A program made the position numbers and the translations under genes. Shown in pieces: positions 55,951 through 64,000 of a DNA stretch of 64,000 nt (position 1 is its first letter; the number at the start of each line of letters is the position of its first letter). Below the pieces are notes generated by a model, which was not told where the DNA came from, ran no database searches, and saw only the letters and a list, made by a program, of their open reading frames with translations. The DNA is taken from assembly GCA_019634915.1 (NCBI GenBank), contig JAHCAN010000003.1, positions 1 through 64,000 on the forward strand, in the 5' to 3' direction. The DNA is from Steroidobacteraceae bacterium (GTDB taxonomy: Bacteria; Pseudomonadota; Gammaproteobacteria; Steroidobacterales; Steroidobacteraceae).

Positions 55951-57126
55951 ATGAAAGATCTCCATGTCGCCATCGTCGGCGCCGGCATCGGCGGCCTCGC
56001 CGCCGCGCTCGCCCTGCAACGCGCGGGCTTGCGGGTCAGCGTGCACGAGCAGGCCCCGCAGCTCGGGGAAGTGGGCGCCGGGCTGTCGCTGAGCCCGACG
56101 GCGGCGCATTCGCTGCGCTACCTCGGCATTGGCGCCGCGCTCGACGTCGCCGCCTACCTGCCCGAGGACCAGGCCGTGCGCCACTACCAGGATGGCCGCG
56201 CGCTGCAGTGGACCAACCGCGGCCGCGCGCTGCTGGAGAAGTATGGCGAAAGATACTATCTGATCCATCGCGCGGATCTGCACGATGCGCTCGCGGCGGC
56301 AGTGCGCGCGAACGACGCCGCGGCGATCCGGCTCGGCCGGCGGCTCGTGACGCTCTCGCAGACCGGCGACGGTGTGCGGCTCGGCTTCGCCGACGGCGGG
56401 ACCGCCACGGCCGACGTCGTCGTCGGCGCCGATGGTTCGCGCTCGCAGACCCGTCATTTGCTGTTCGGCGACAGCGCGCCGAAGTACACCGGCTACATCG
56501 CCTGGCGCGGGCTCGTGCCGATGGACCGCGTGCCGCAGAGCGTGCTCGATCCGCCGTCCGGCATCTACGTGGGGCCCGGACACCTGGTCAACCGTTACCC
56601 GGTGCGTGGCGGGCGGCTGCTCAACTTCGTCGCCTTCGCCGAGCGCGAGGCGTGGACCGAGGAGGGCTGGTCGATCCCGTCGACGGTCGACGAGCTGCTG
56701 CGGGAATTCGAGGACTGGCATCCCGACGTGCGCACCTTCCTCGCCGCGGTGCCGCCCGAGAACCTGTTCAAGTGGGGCCTGTTCGACCGTGAGCCGCTGA
56801 CGGTCTGGCACCGCGGCCGCGTCACGCTGCTCGGCGACGCGGCGCATCCGGTGCTGCCGTTCCTCGGCCACGGCGCCGTGCTCGCGATCGAGGACAGCGT
56901 GCTGCTCGCGCGTGCCTTCGGCAGCGCCGGCAGCATCGACGAGGCGCTGGCGCGCTACGGCGCGGCGCGCATCCCGCGCGCGGCCTTCGTCGTGCGCGAG
57001 TCACGCCTCGCGGTGAAGGTGTTCCATTCGCACGAGCCGGAAAAATACCCGCAGAAGACCGGCGGGCGCGCCGCCGACGAGCGGCTCGGCCTGTTCGACT
57101 ACGATCCGACCAGGGTCGCCGTCTGA
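55951..57126 (+). CDS. FAD-dependent aromatic-ring monooxygenase (salicylate-hydroxylase-like)
   Basis: A 391-residue class A flavoprotein monooxygenase. The dinucleotide fold is [21 protein letters not shown] (7-27), the DG motif [12 protein letters not shown], and the second FAD motif [27 protein letters not shown]. Likely NAD(P)H-dependent hydroxylation of a benzoate-like substrate; the exact compound is open. No ring-cleavage genes are near. ATG 55951 starts the fold. Confidence 0.9.
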   Translation: MKDLHVAIVGAGIGGLAAALALQRAGLRVSVHEQAPQLGEVGAGLSLSPTAAHSLRYLGIGAALDVAAYLPEDQAVRHYQDGRALQWTNRGRALLEKYGERYYLIHRADLHDALAAAVRANDAAAIRLGRRLVTLSQTGDGVRLGFADGGTATADVVVGADGSRSQTRHLLFGDSAPKYTGYIAWRGLVPMDRVPQSVLDPPSGIYVGPGHLVNRYPVRGGRLLNFVAFAEREAWTEEGWSIPSTVDELLREFEDWHPDVRTFLAAVPPENLFKWGLFDREPLTVWHRGRVTLLGDAAHPVLPFLGHGAVLAIEDSVLLARAFGSAGSIDEALARYGAARIPRAAFVVRESRLAVKVFHSHEPEKYPQKTGGRAADERLGLFDYDPTRVAV

Positions 57127-57233
57127 GCCTCGGCCGGCGCTTCCTTGCACGAGCGCAGGCCGGCGAACACGATCAGCGCGAAGATCGGCACGAGGATCCA
57201 CGGCCACGCGATGCCGCGAGTTTCGCCCGCCAT
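57099..57233 (-). CDS. 44-residue single-helix membrane protein
   Basis: A small ORF beginning MAGETRGIAWPWILVPIFALIV, with one hydrophobic helix (about 10-26) and a short polar tail containing Cys29. It starts 7 nt after the PEBP gene stop on the same strand, with GGAAG/GAG-like bases upstream, so co-translation is plausible. The last 28 bp overlap the convergent monooxygenase gene. No family is recognised. Confidence 0.55.
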   Translation of the reverse strand: MAGETRGIAWPWILVPIFALIVFAGLRSCKEAPAEAQTATLVGS

Positions 57234-57240
57234 TGGAGGC

Positions 57241-57756
57241 TCAGCTTCCGTATGTCGCCTGGATGTATGCGACGGCGAGTGCGTTCGCGTTGACCATGAA
57301 ACCGATCATCGCCGCGGTGGCGCCGGGCGGAGGATCGATCTTCGGCACTCCGAGCGCGAATAGCCGGAAGTCGTAGTGGTGCACGCCGTGGCCCTTCGGC
57401 GGTGCGGCGCCGCCGTAGCCCGCGGTGCCGAAATCGGTGACGCCGTGCTTCGCGCCGGCCGGCAGTTTCGAGCCGTCGGCCGCGCCGGCACCTGCCGGCA
57501 GGGCGGCGACCTCCGCCGGGATGTCGTAGACCACCCAATGCCACCAGCCGCTGCCGGTCGGCGCATCCGGGTCGTGCATCATCAGCGCGTAGCTCTTCGT
57601 GCCCGGCGGCGCGCCGCGCCAGCTGAGCGCCGGTGAGAGATTGCCGCCGCTGTAGCCCATGCCGTTGAAGAGCTGTGCGTCGGCGAAACGGCCGCCCGGC
57701 GTGAATGCCGTCGTCTCGAGAACGAAGCCGGGATGCCGGGTCGGGCCGGATGTCAT
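57241..57756 (-). CDS. YbhB/YbcL-type PEBP (Raf-kinase-inhibitor-like) protein
   Basis: A 171-residue phosphatidylethanolamine-binding-fold protein. Conserved residues lie in GGNLSPALSWRGAPPGTKSYAL, MHDPDAPTGSGWWHWVVYDIP, and HHYDFRLFAL. No obvious signal peptide. Function is unknown in bacteria. It is divergent from the methyltransferase gene across 42 bp and possibly coupled with the small ORF downstream. Confidence 0.92.
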   Translation of the reverse strand: MTSGPTRHPGFVLETTAFTPGGRFADAQLFNGMGYSGGNLSPALSWRGAPPGTKSYALMMHDPDAPTGSGWWHWVVYDIPAEVAALPAGAGAADGSKLPAGAKHGVTDFGTAGYGGAAPPKGHGVHHYDFRLFALGVPKIDPPPGATAAMIGFMVNANALAVAYIQATYGS

Positions 57757-57798
57757 GGCGCGAGTTTGCCAGCCGCGCCCGGTATAGTCACGATCCCG

Positions 57799-58398
57799 AT
57801 GGACCGACGCTTCGACCGCGCCTACTACCGGCGCTACTACGGCGATCCGCGCAGCCGCGTGACCTCGCGCGCAGAGATGGACGCGCGCGGCCGGCTGATC
57901 GGCGCCTGCGCACGCTACCTCGGCCTGCCGGTCAGGCGCATGCTCGATGCCGGCTGCGGCGTCGGGCTGCTGCGTGCCCCGCTGCGCCGAGCGCTGCCGC
58001 GTGCGGCCTATACCGGCATCGAGGTGAGCGATTACCTGTGCCGCCGCTACGGCTGGCTGCGCGCCTCGATCGAGTCGCATCGGCCGGCCGAGCCGTACGA
58101 CCTCGTGGTCTGTTACGACGTGCTGCAGTATCTCGGCGACCGGCAGGCCGCGAGCGCGCTCGCGAACCTGGCGCGCCTCACGCGGGGCCTGCTCTATTTC
58201 AGCGCGCTCACGCAGGCCGACTGGGACGAGAACTGCGACCAGTCGCGTACCGATGCCGACGTGCGGTTGCGCAGCGGCGACTGGTACCGCGCGCGCCTCG
58301 GCCGGCATTTTCGCGAGATCGGCGCGGGCTTCTGGCTGCGCAAGGGCCTCGCGCTGCCGCTGTGGGAGATGGAGGTTGCGCGCGGCGGGGCCGGCTAG
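57799..58398 (+). CDS. Class I SAM-dependent methyltransferase
   Basis: A 199-residue protein. The SAM-binding motif I is MLDAGCGVGLL (about 50-60), and the motif II/III region is DLVVCYDVLQYL. The N-terminus DRAYYRRYYGDPRSRVTSRAEM is Tyr/Arg rich. It resembles uncharacterised methyltransferases with no fixed substrate. A TATAGT hexamer is 10 nt upstream. A 16-bp gap separates it from the FAD protein gene. Confidence 0.85.
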   Translation: MDRRFDRAYYRRYYGDPRSRVTSRAEMDARGRLIGACARYLGLPVRRMLDAGCGVGLLRAPLRRALPRAAYTGIEVSDYLCRRYGWLRASIESHRPAEPYDLVVCYDVLQYLGDRQAASALANLARLTRGLLYFSALTQADWDENCDQSRTDADVRLRSGDWYRARLGRHFREIGAGFWLRKGLALPLWEMEVARGGAG

Positions 58399-58414
58399 GC
58401 ACTCTGGGACCCGC

Positions 58415-59788
58415 ATGCACACGATCGCCATCATCGGCGGCGGGTTCAGCGGCACATCGCTCGCGACGCGGCTGCTGCAGGACCCGCCTGCCCGCCCGAC
58501 GCGCATCCTGCTGATCGAGCGCCGCGCGCAGGTCGGGCGCGGCGTCGCCTATTCGACGCGTGCCTATCCCTATGTGCTGAACGCGCCGGCGTCGGGCATG
58601 TCGGCCGATCCGGCGCAGCCCGACGACTTCCTGCGTTACGCGCGCACGCGCGACGCCGGCGCGCAGGCCGGTGATTTCCTGCCGCGCGGCCTGTACGGCG
58701 ATTACCTGATCGCGAGGCTCGAGGCGGCCGTGCGCGCCGCGCCGGCACACGTCGTGCTCGAAACCGTGCACGCCGAGGTCACGGCAGTGCGGCGCGCGGA
58801 CGGCGGTGGCTGGCGCATCGAGATGGCGCCGGCCCGCAGCGTGGCCGCCGACGAGGTCGTGCTCGCGACCGGCAATCCGCGTCCCGCCTCGCTCGCGATC
58901 GGGCGCGGGCTCGATCGCATCAACGATCTGTGGGACGAGGCCGGTGTCGTGCCCGGCGAGCATCCGGTGCTGATCATCGGCACGGCGCTGACGATGGCCG
59001 ACATGGTCACGCGGCTCGCGGCGCACAGCACGCGCGCGGCGCCGATCATCGCGGTTTCGCGGCACGGCCTGCTGCCGCAGCCCCACGACACCGCGCACGG
59101 CGCGCCGTATGCCGGCGACGTGGCCACGCTGCAGCGTGCGGCCGGCACGTCGATGCGCACGCTGCTGCGCGCCGTGCGGGCAATGGCGAAGGATGCCGCG
59201 GCACACGGCAGCGACTGGCGTGCGGTCATCACGTTCATCCGCCCGCATGCGCCGGCGCTGTGGGCGGCGCTCGCGGGCGCCGAACGGGCGCGTTTCCTGC
59301 GCCACGTGCGCGTGTACTGGGACCTGCATCGCCACCGCGTCGCGCCGGCGATGGCACAGCGCATGGCGGCGCTGCGCGCGGCGGGCCTGCTCGAGATCTG
59401 CGCGGCGCGCATCGTCGCGCTCGAGTCGTGGGGCGATCGCATCCGCGCGACGCTGCTGCCGCGCGGCGGCGGCGAGGCGCGCGCACTGGTCGTCGACTAT
59501 GTCATCAACTGCACGGGCCCCGACTACCGGATCGCCACTTCGCGCGATCCGCTGCTGCGCCAGCTGCTCGGCGAGCGGCTCATCGCGCCCGACGCGCTCG
59601 GCCTCGGATTGCGCACGGGCCCGGCGGGCGAAGCGCTCGACCCGTCCGGCGCACCGGTGCCCGGGCTCAGCTATGTCGGCCCGCTGCTGCGGGCGAGCTG
59701 GTGGGAAGCGACCGCGGTGCCCGAGCTGCGCGGGCATGTCGAGCATCTCGCCGGTGCGCTCCGCGGGCGCGTCTCCGAGGCACCGTGA
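58415..59788 (+). CDS. FAD/NAD(P)-binding protein (NAD_binding_9 type)
   Basis: A 457-residue flavoprotein. The N-terminal IAIIGGGFSGTSLATRLL dinucleotide motif, then GRGVAYSTRAYPYVLNAPASGMSA and the second nucleotide motif VLIIGTALTMADMVTRLA are typical of PF13454 proteins. The C-terminus carries VINCTGPDYRI. Some relatives act as hydroxylases or amino-acid oxidases, but no function is established here. The stop overlaps the next GTG (GTGA). Confidence 0.85.
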   Translation: MHTIAIIGGGFSGTSLATRLLQDPPARPTRILLIERRAQVGRGVAYSTRAYPYVLNAPASGMSADPAQPDDFLRYARTRDAGAQAGDFLPRGLYGDYLIARLEAAVRAAPAHVVLETVHAEVTAVRRADGGGWRIEMAPARSVAADEVVLATGNPRPASLAIGRGLDRINDLWDEAGVVPGEHPVLIIGTALTMADMVTRLAAHSTRAAPIIAVSRHGLLPQPHDTAHGAPYAGDVATLQRAAGTSMRTLLRAVRAMAKDAAAHGSDWRAVITFIRPHAPALWAALAGAERARFLRHVRVYWDLHRHRVAPAMAQRMAALRAAGLLEICAARIVALESWGDRIRATLLPRGGGEARALVVDYVINCTGPDYRIATSRDPLLRQLLGERLIAPDALGLGLRTGPAGEALDPSGAPVPGLSYVGPLLRASWWEATAVPELRGHVEHLAGALRGRVSEAP

Positions 59789-60408
59789 CGCGCACGGCCG
59801 ACAGGCTGAAAGGCTGGGCGCCGTGGCTGTTCGCGCTCGCCGCGTTGCTGCTGGTCGTGCACTGGGCATCGACACGGCCACTCGAGCGGCGCCCGGGAGT
59901 CCTCGCGCCGGACGAGCCGGTGCAGACGGCGATCGACGTGGCCGCGCCGATCGATGCCGGCCACGGCTTCCGGCTGACGCCGCGCGCGCAGTTTGCCGCG
60001 ACCGTGCGCGTGCTCGCGAGCGAGCGCTACTACATCGATGCGATGGCGCCGATCGCGCCGGTCGATCTCGCGGTCGGCTGGGGACCGATGTCGGACACCG
60101 CGGTGCTCGGCGCGCTCAGCATTTCGCAGTCGGCACGTTTCTACTTCTGGCAGGGCCGCGAGCTGCCGCTGCCGCCGGCGGACATCACGCGCCATTCGGC
60201 GAACTGGCACATCGTGCCCGCCAGTGCCACCGTCTATCGTACGCTGCGCCAGCTGCGGCCGGGCCAGCTGATCCACCTGAGCGGCGAGCTGGTCGATGTC
60301 GAGGGGCCGGATGGCGGCAGCGCCCGCACTTCGCTCAGCCGCAACGATACTGGTGCCGGCGCCTGCGAGATCATCCACGTCGAGACGCTCGAGACCGTCG
60401 GCGGCTGA
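59785..60408 (+). CDS. Uncharacterised membrane-anchored protein
   Basis: A 207-residue protein with one N-terminal helix (PWLFALAALLLVVHWA) and a periplasmic domain. The C-terminal end has a G-Q-L-I-H-L-S-G-E-L strand and SLSRNDTGAGACEIIHVE, which I recall from a family of uncharacterised proteobacterial envelope proteins. Translation is coupled to the FAD protein (GTGA). No function can be given. Confidence 0.7.
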   Translation: MTRTADRLKGWAPWLFALAALLLVVHWASTRPLERRPGVLAPDEPVQTAIDVAAPIDAGHGFRLTPRAQFAATVRVLASERYYIDAMAPIAPVDLAVGWGPMSDTAVLGALSISQSARFYFWQGRELPLPPADITRHSANWHIVPASATVYRTLRQLRPGQLIHLSGELVDVEGPDGGSARTSLSRNDTGAGACEIIHVETLETVGG

Positions 60409-60432
60409 GCGCCGTTGCGCTATCCTGCACGG

Positions 60433-60822
60433 ATGATCGCCGGCCTTTCGAATGTACGCGTGCTGCGACCCGCGACCGGTCCGCTCGACCTGGTCCTGCT
60501 CGGCGAGGAAGTCGGCACCGCCGCGGCGCGCACCGAGGTCGCGTTCGCCGGCGCCGTGCACGAGCTGCCGGACGACCTGGAATATGCTGAAGTTTCGGTC
60601 GCCGACGGCGACCCCGGGACCTGGATCGTCGGCACCGCGCGCGGCGAATTCCGCGTGCGCGCGCGCAGCGCCCACGTGCATCGCGATGTGTCGGCGGCGT
60701 TGCGGGCGCGGCTGCCGCGCCAGCGCGCGCCGTTGCTGCGGCGGCTCGCATGGCGGGCATTGCCGGCACTCGTCTCATCGGTATTCGGCCGGCGACTGAT
60801 CGCCGCGGCGCGGCGGCGCTGA
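60433..60822 (+). CDS. Hypothetical protein
   Basis: A 129-residue Arg- and Ala-rich protein; I do not recognise a family. The N-terminal 60 residues could be beta-rich, and the C-terminal 45 residues are strongly basic (RARLPRQRAPLLRRLAWRAL). A TATCCT hexamer ends 6 nt before ATG. It is followed 1 nt later by the YdcZ gene. Coding is supported by the tight spacing and third-position GC, not by similarity. Confidence 0.6.
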   Translation: MIAGLSNVRVLRPATGPLDLVLLGEEVGTAAARTEVAFAGAVHELPDDLEYAEVSVADGDPGTWIVGTARGEFRVRARSAHVHRDVSAALRARLPRQRAPLLRRLAWRALPALVSSVFGRRLIAAARRR

Positions 60823-60823
60823 C

Positions 60824-61267
60824 ATGCCGGTCGCGCTGCTCACGCTCGCCTTCGTTGCGGGCTTCGGGATCACGCTCCAGGTGGGCTTCAATGACGCGCT
60901 CCGTGGCGCGCTCGGCACGGCGGGTCTCGCGACCTTCGTCAACTTCTCGGTCGGCATCGTGGCTCTGCTCGCTTTCGTGCTCGCCGTGCGCACGCCGCTG
61001 CCGTCCCGCGAGGCGATCGCGGGTGCGCCATGGTGGGCCTGGTTCGGCGGCATGCTCGGTGCGTTCTACGTCGCGGCCGTGACGATCGCCGGGCCGCGGC
61101 TCGGCGCGACGCTGCTGATCGCGGTCACCGTGCTCGGGCAGCTGGTCGCGGCGCTGCTCGTCGATCACTACGGCTGGCTCGGCTTTCCTCAGCAGCCGGT
61201 CTCGCTCACCCGCCTTGCCGGCTGCGTGTTGCTGCTCGGCGGCGTGCTGCTGGTGTCGCGCAGCTGA
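60824..61267 (+). CDS. DMT transporter of the YdcZ (DUF606) family
   Basis: A 147-residue membrane protein with five helices. The N-terminal [22 protein letters not shown] and [28 protein letters not shown] are characteristic of YdcZ. Substrates are unknown. The last base pairs overlap the CobW gene (TGATG). Confidence 0.88.
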   Translation: MPVALLTLAFVAGFGITLQVGFNDALRGALGTAGLATFVNFSVGIVALLAFVLAVRTPLPSREAIAGAPWWAWFGGMLGAFYVAAVTIAGPRLGATLLIAVTVLGQLVAALLVDHYGWLGFPQQPVSLTRLAGCVLLLGGVLLVSRS

Positions 61268-62715
61268 TGGCCGCGCCACGCATTCCGGTCACCGTGCTCA
61301 CCGGCTTCCTCGGCGCCGGCAAGACCACGTTGCTGAACCGCATCCTGACCGGCCAGCACGGCAAGCGCATCGCGGTCATCGAGAACGAGTTCGGTGAGGT
61401 GGGCGTCGACCAGGCGCTGGTGATCGGCGCCGAAGAGGAGCTGTTCGAGACCAACAACGGCTGCCTGTGCTGCACGGTGCGCGGCGATCTGCTGCGCATC
61501 CTCGGCCAGCTCGTGCGCCGGCGCGACCGCTTCGACTACGTGCTGATCGAAACCACCGGGCTCGCCGATCCCGGGCCGGTCGCGCAGACTTTCTTCATCG
61601 ACGACGACCTGCGCGAGCAGTTCGTACTCGATGCGATCGTGACGCTGGTCGATGCACGGCACTTCGAGGGCCAGCTCGAAAGCAGCGCCGAGGCGGCCGC
61701 GCAGGTCGCGTTCGCCGACGTCGTGGTGCTCAACAAGACCGATCTCGCCGACGAGGCGGCGCTCGCGCGGATCGAGTCGCGGCTGCGCGCGATGAACGGC
61801 AGCGCGACCATCCATCGCGCGCGGAATGCCGACGTGCCGCTCGATGCGTTGCTCGGCCTCGGTGCCTTCGACCTGTCGCGCGCGCTCGCGGTCGACGGTG
61901 GCTTCCTCGAGCCGCAGTATCCGTTCGAATGGGCGGGCGCGTACGAGCTGGCCGCGGGCACGCACGTGCTGCGGGCCGGCGACGCGCATGACGGGCACGC
62001 TCCTGACCATGACCATGATCACGAGCATGCTCACGAGCACGAGCACGAGCACGAGCACGGATATGCGCACGGCCACGGCCACGATCACGCCCACGCCCAC
62101 GCCCACGCCCACGATGCCGGCATCGGTGCGGTGCTCGCGCCGCTGACCGCGGCGACCCGCGCGGGGCTCGATGCCGCGATCGACTCCGCGGTGCTCGCCT
62201 TCGCCGAGCCGGCGACGGCACTGCCGTGCGGCGGCACACTCACTCCCGCGGCGCACGGCTATCGCATCGACCTCGCGCATGACGGCGCGGAACTGTCGCT
62301 GCGCATCCCGGCCGATGGCGCCTACGGCCTCTTCCTCGAGCACGGCCCGGCGCGCGGCCTGCCGCGGGTCGACGGGCGCGCGCCGTCGGTGGCACGCGCC
62401 TTCGCCGCGCATGCGCATTCCGCCGGCATCTCGTCGATCGGCATCGACGATCCGCGCGCGCTCGATCCGCGCAAGCTGAACGACTGGCTGTCCTACCTGC
62501 TGCAGAGCCGCGGCCAGGACCTCTATCGCATGAAGGGCGTGCTCAACCTGAAGGGTGAGGACCGCCAGTACGTGTTCCACGGCGTGCACATGATGTTCGA
62601 CGGCCGCGCGGGCCGCGCCTGGGGCGACGCCGAGCGGCGCAATCGCCTCGTCTTCATCGGCCGCGACCTCGATCGCGCCGAACTCGAGGCCGGTTTCGAA
62701 TCGGCGGTCGCGTGA
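61267..62715 (+). CDS. CobW/COG0523-family GTPase with His-rich insert
   Basis: A 482-residue G3E GTPase, probably a metallochaperone. Walker A is GFLGAGKTT, the metal-binding motif GCLCCT (about 69-74), the Walker B-like ETTGLADP, and NKTD. A low-complexity insert at residues 247-283 has 17 His in 37 residues, alternating with Asp/Glu and Ala. CobW_C follows (about 370-470). Zinc or cobalt handling is likely. Its stop overlaps the WD40 gene (GTGA). Confidence 0.93.
   Translation: MAAPRIPVTVLTGFLGAGKTTLLNRILTGQHGKRIAVIENEFGEVGVDQALVIGAEEELFETNNGCLCCTVRGDLLRILGQLVRRRDRFDYVLIETTGLADPGPVAQTFFIDDDLREQFVLDAIVTLVDARHFEGQLESSAEAAAQVAFADVVVLNKTDLADEAALARIESRLRAMNGSATIHRARNADVPLDALLGLGAFDLSRALAVDGGFLEPQYPFEWAGAYELAAGTHVLRAGDAHDGHAPDHDHDHEHAHEHEHEHEHGYAHGHGHDHAHAHAHAHDAGIGAVLAPLTAATRAGLDAAIDSAVLAFAEPATALPCGGTLTPAAHGYRIDLAHDGAELSLRIPADGAYGLFLEHGPARGLPRVDGRAPSVARAFAAHAHSAGISSIGIDDPRALDPRKLNDWLSYLLQSRGQDLYRMKGVLNLKGEDRQYVFHGVHMMFDGRAGRAWGDAERRNRLVFIGRDLDRAELEAGFESAVA
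62005..62115 (+). repeat. Short tandem repeats encoding the His-rich tract
   Basis: Runs of CACGAG (62032-62057) and CACGCC (about 62086-62112) within the CobW gene. They encode His-Glu and His-Ala dipeptides and could vary in copy number by slippage in frame-preserving 6-bp steps. Confidence 0.75.
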
Positions 62716-63737
62716 ACGCGAAGACGAAGCCCGCGCGGCTCGAGCCGCTCTGGGCGATCGATGCGGGCGAGTTTCCGACGGCGCTCGCGTGGCTGCCGGA
62801 CGGTTCGGGGCTCGTCAGCGGCAGTGCGTCGGGCGAGGTCTGCCTGATCGCGGCCGGCGACGGCGCGAGGCGCGTGATCGGCCACCACGAAGAGGGCGTG
62901 CTCGCGGTGGCCGCGCGCGGCGACGGCGCGCGCGTGGCTTCGTCGGGACAGGATTGCGAGCTCGCCGAATGGCGCGTCAGTGACGGCGCGCTGCTGCATC
63001 GGCAGGCTCGCGGGCGGGCCTGGGTCGAGCACCTGGCCTACCAGCCGGGCGGGCGGCTGCTGGCCTCTGCGGCGGGCAAGGCGGTCGATCTGTGGTCCGA
63101 GGCGGGCGAGCGGCTGCACGGTTTCGACGGCCACGGCGGCACCGTCTCGGCGCTGGCGTGGAACGGGCCGAAGCAGCTCGGCGCGGCCGCGTTCGGCGGT
63201 GTATGGATCCACAGTGTCGCGGGAGGCGCGTACGCGACCGAGGCGCTGCCGTGGAAGGGCGCGCCGCTGACGCTCGCATGGAGCCCGAACGGCAAGGTGA
63301 TCGCCTGCGGCATGCAGGACGCCAGCGTGCATTTCTGGCGCCGCCCGGGCGGGCACCATTCGCAGATGGCCGGCTATGCGACCCGCGTGCGCGAGACCAG
63401 CTGGAGCGCCAACAGCCGCTGGCTCGCGACCGGCGGCGGCCAGCAGGTCGTGCTGTGGGACTTCGGTGGCAAGGGCCCTGAGGGCACGCGGCCCGTGCAG
63501 CTCGAGGGCCACACCGACCGGCTCACCGCGGTCGCATTCCAGCCCGAAGGCGGGCATCTCGCCTCGGGCGGCCGGGACTGGCGGCTGTCGCTGTGGCGAC
63601 CGGCCAGCTCGCCGCTGGCACTCGACGCGCACCTGCTCGGCGCACCGGTCTGCGCGCTCGGGTGGGCGCGCGACGGCAAGCGCGTCGCGGTGGCGGCCGA
63701 GGACGGAGAGATCGCGCTCTACGCGCTCGTCGCGTGA
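62712..63737 (+). CDS. WD40-repeat protein
   Basis: A 341-residue beta-propeller of about seven blades (e.g. [50 protein letters not shown]). No signal peptide, so it is cytosolic. The GTG start overlaps the CobW stop. WD40 proteins next to COG0523 GTPases recur in proteobacteria and probably act with them, but the partner and role are unknown. Confidence 0.88.
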   Translation: MNAKTKPARLEPLWAIDAGEFPTALAWLPDGSGLVSGSASGEVCLIAAGDGARRVIGHHEEGVLAVAARGDGARVASSGQDCELAEWRVSDGALLHRQARGRAWVEHLAYQPGGRLLASAAGKAVDLWSEAGERLHGFDGHGGTVSALAWNGPKQLGAAAFGGVWIHSVAGGAYATEALPWKGAPLTLAWSPNGKVIACGMQDASVHFWRRPGGHHSQMAGYATRVRETSWSANSRWLATGGGQQVVLWDFGGKGPEGTRPVQLEGHTDRLTAVAFQPEGGHLASGGRDWRLSLWRPASSPLALDAHLLGAPVCALGWARDGKRVAVAAEDGEIALYALVA

Positions 63738-64000
63738 GGCGGGCGCGCCGTGGCGAGCGGCAGCGCCAGCCGCGCGCCGAGCGTCACGTAGGTGTTGAGC
63801 TGCGCCTGGAAGGTGTGGCCCCAGCTGTAGCGCAGCGCACGCTCGCGCGCCGCGCGGCCGAGCGCTTCGGTGTCGCGGTCGTACAGCGAGGCGATCGCGT
63901 CGGCGAAGCTCGCCGCGTCGTGAGGCACGGCGAGCTGACCGACCGATTCGTCGACCAGCTCGGGCACCGCGCCCGCGCGGGTGCCGATCACCGGACGCCC
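63719..64000 (-). CDS. Glycosyltransferase family 4, C-terminal part (truncated by window edge)
   Basis: The frame is open to the right edge (reading GRPVIGTRAGAVPELVDES), which is the C-terminal UDP/GDP-sugar-binding motif of GT4 enzymes (EPFG..E region, with PVIGT.AGGVPE pattern). About 93 codons are visible, ending with a helical tail. The start lies beyond base 64000. It overlaps the WD40 gene end by 19 bp on the opposite strand. Confidence 0.82.
   Translation of the reverse strand, partial: GRPVIGTRAGAVPELVDESVGQLAVPHDAASFADAIASLYDRDTEALGRAARERALRYSWGHTFQAQLNTYVTLGARLALPLATARPPHATSA

Noticed and set aside
61990-62120. CRISPR-like short repeats
   Set aside because: The 6-bp periodic repeats encode the His-rich tract of the CobW protein; there are no spacers and the frame is maintained.

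Overview
The window is a contiguous stretch of a high-GC (about 70% by eye), gene-dense proteobacterial chromosome. The syntenies are classic for Gamma- and Betaproteobacteria: rhodanese-grxC-secB-gpsA divergent from envC and ctpA, rsmG-parA-parB-atpIBEFHAGDC, tatABC, and rimO. A gammaproteobacterium near Xanthomonadales, Nevskiales or Steroidobacterales is my best guess, but a betaproteobacterium cannot be excluded from sequence alone. Genes are tightly packed, with many ATGA, GTGA or TGATG overlaps and several convergent 3' overlaps. I saw no rRNA, tRNA, CRISPR array or complete insertion sequence.

Layout. 0-6.6 kb: the end of an MscS channel gene, a polyamine-type binding lipoprotein behind a class 1B-type pyrD, trmL with a DAACS symporter, then gpsA-secB-grxC-rhodanese. 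6.7-12.3 kb: cell-envelope and signalling genes (envC, a GGDEF/EAL protein, ctpA, DedA). 12.2-17.9 kb: small membrane and repair genes (MAPEG, SRPBCC, holin-like, EamA, GFA, ogt, a hotdog protein) and an OPT transporter. 18.0-21.1 kb: a compositionally distinct accessory island with a RHH/PIN toxin-antitoxin pair, a threonine-dehydratase-like enzyme, and an AbiE system whose antitoxin gene is intact but whose toxin gene is decayed. 21.1-24.4 kb: an ACE-like dipeptidyl carboxypeptidase lipoprotein with a POT peptide transporter. 24.5-29.1 kb: tatABC, dtd, a dihaem cytochrome c and an S9 peptidase.

29.1-36 kb: an NAD(P)-binding protein, an MBL hydrolase, and an acryloyl-CoA reductase-like gene next to the methylcitrate cycle genes prpB, prpC and prpD. 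A roughly 220-bp palindromic element sits between prpC and prpD. 35.8-45.3 kb: rsmG, parAB and the complete F1Fo ATP synthase operon with a near-consensus promoter. 45.4-52.7 kb: an EF-hand protein, glmU, a molybdate cassette (ModE-type DNA-binding domain, modB, modC, and a modA fused to an extra domain) and glmS; a ModE-box-like operator lies between modC and modA. 52.7-57.8 kb: a LysM/lipoprotein/DUF883/YqjE/YqjK-type envelope cluster, rimO, a flavin monooxygenase, a 44-residue membrane ORF and a PEBP protein. 57.8-64 kb: a methyltransferase, a FAD/NAD(P)-binding protein and two uncharacterised proteins, then YdcZ, a His-rich CobW GTPase and a WD40 protein, ending in a truncated glycosyltransferase gene.

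Cross-cutting signals. At least a dozen genes carry a -10-like hexamer ending 6-7 nt before the start codon, which suggests widespread leaderless transcription. The most unusual single element is the perfect 34-bp inverted repeat with nested stems at 34.1-34.3 kb. Both toxin-antitoxin loci have palindromes over their own promoters, fitting autoregulation.
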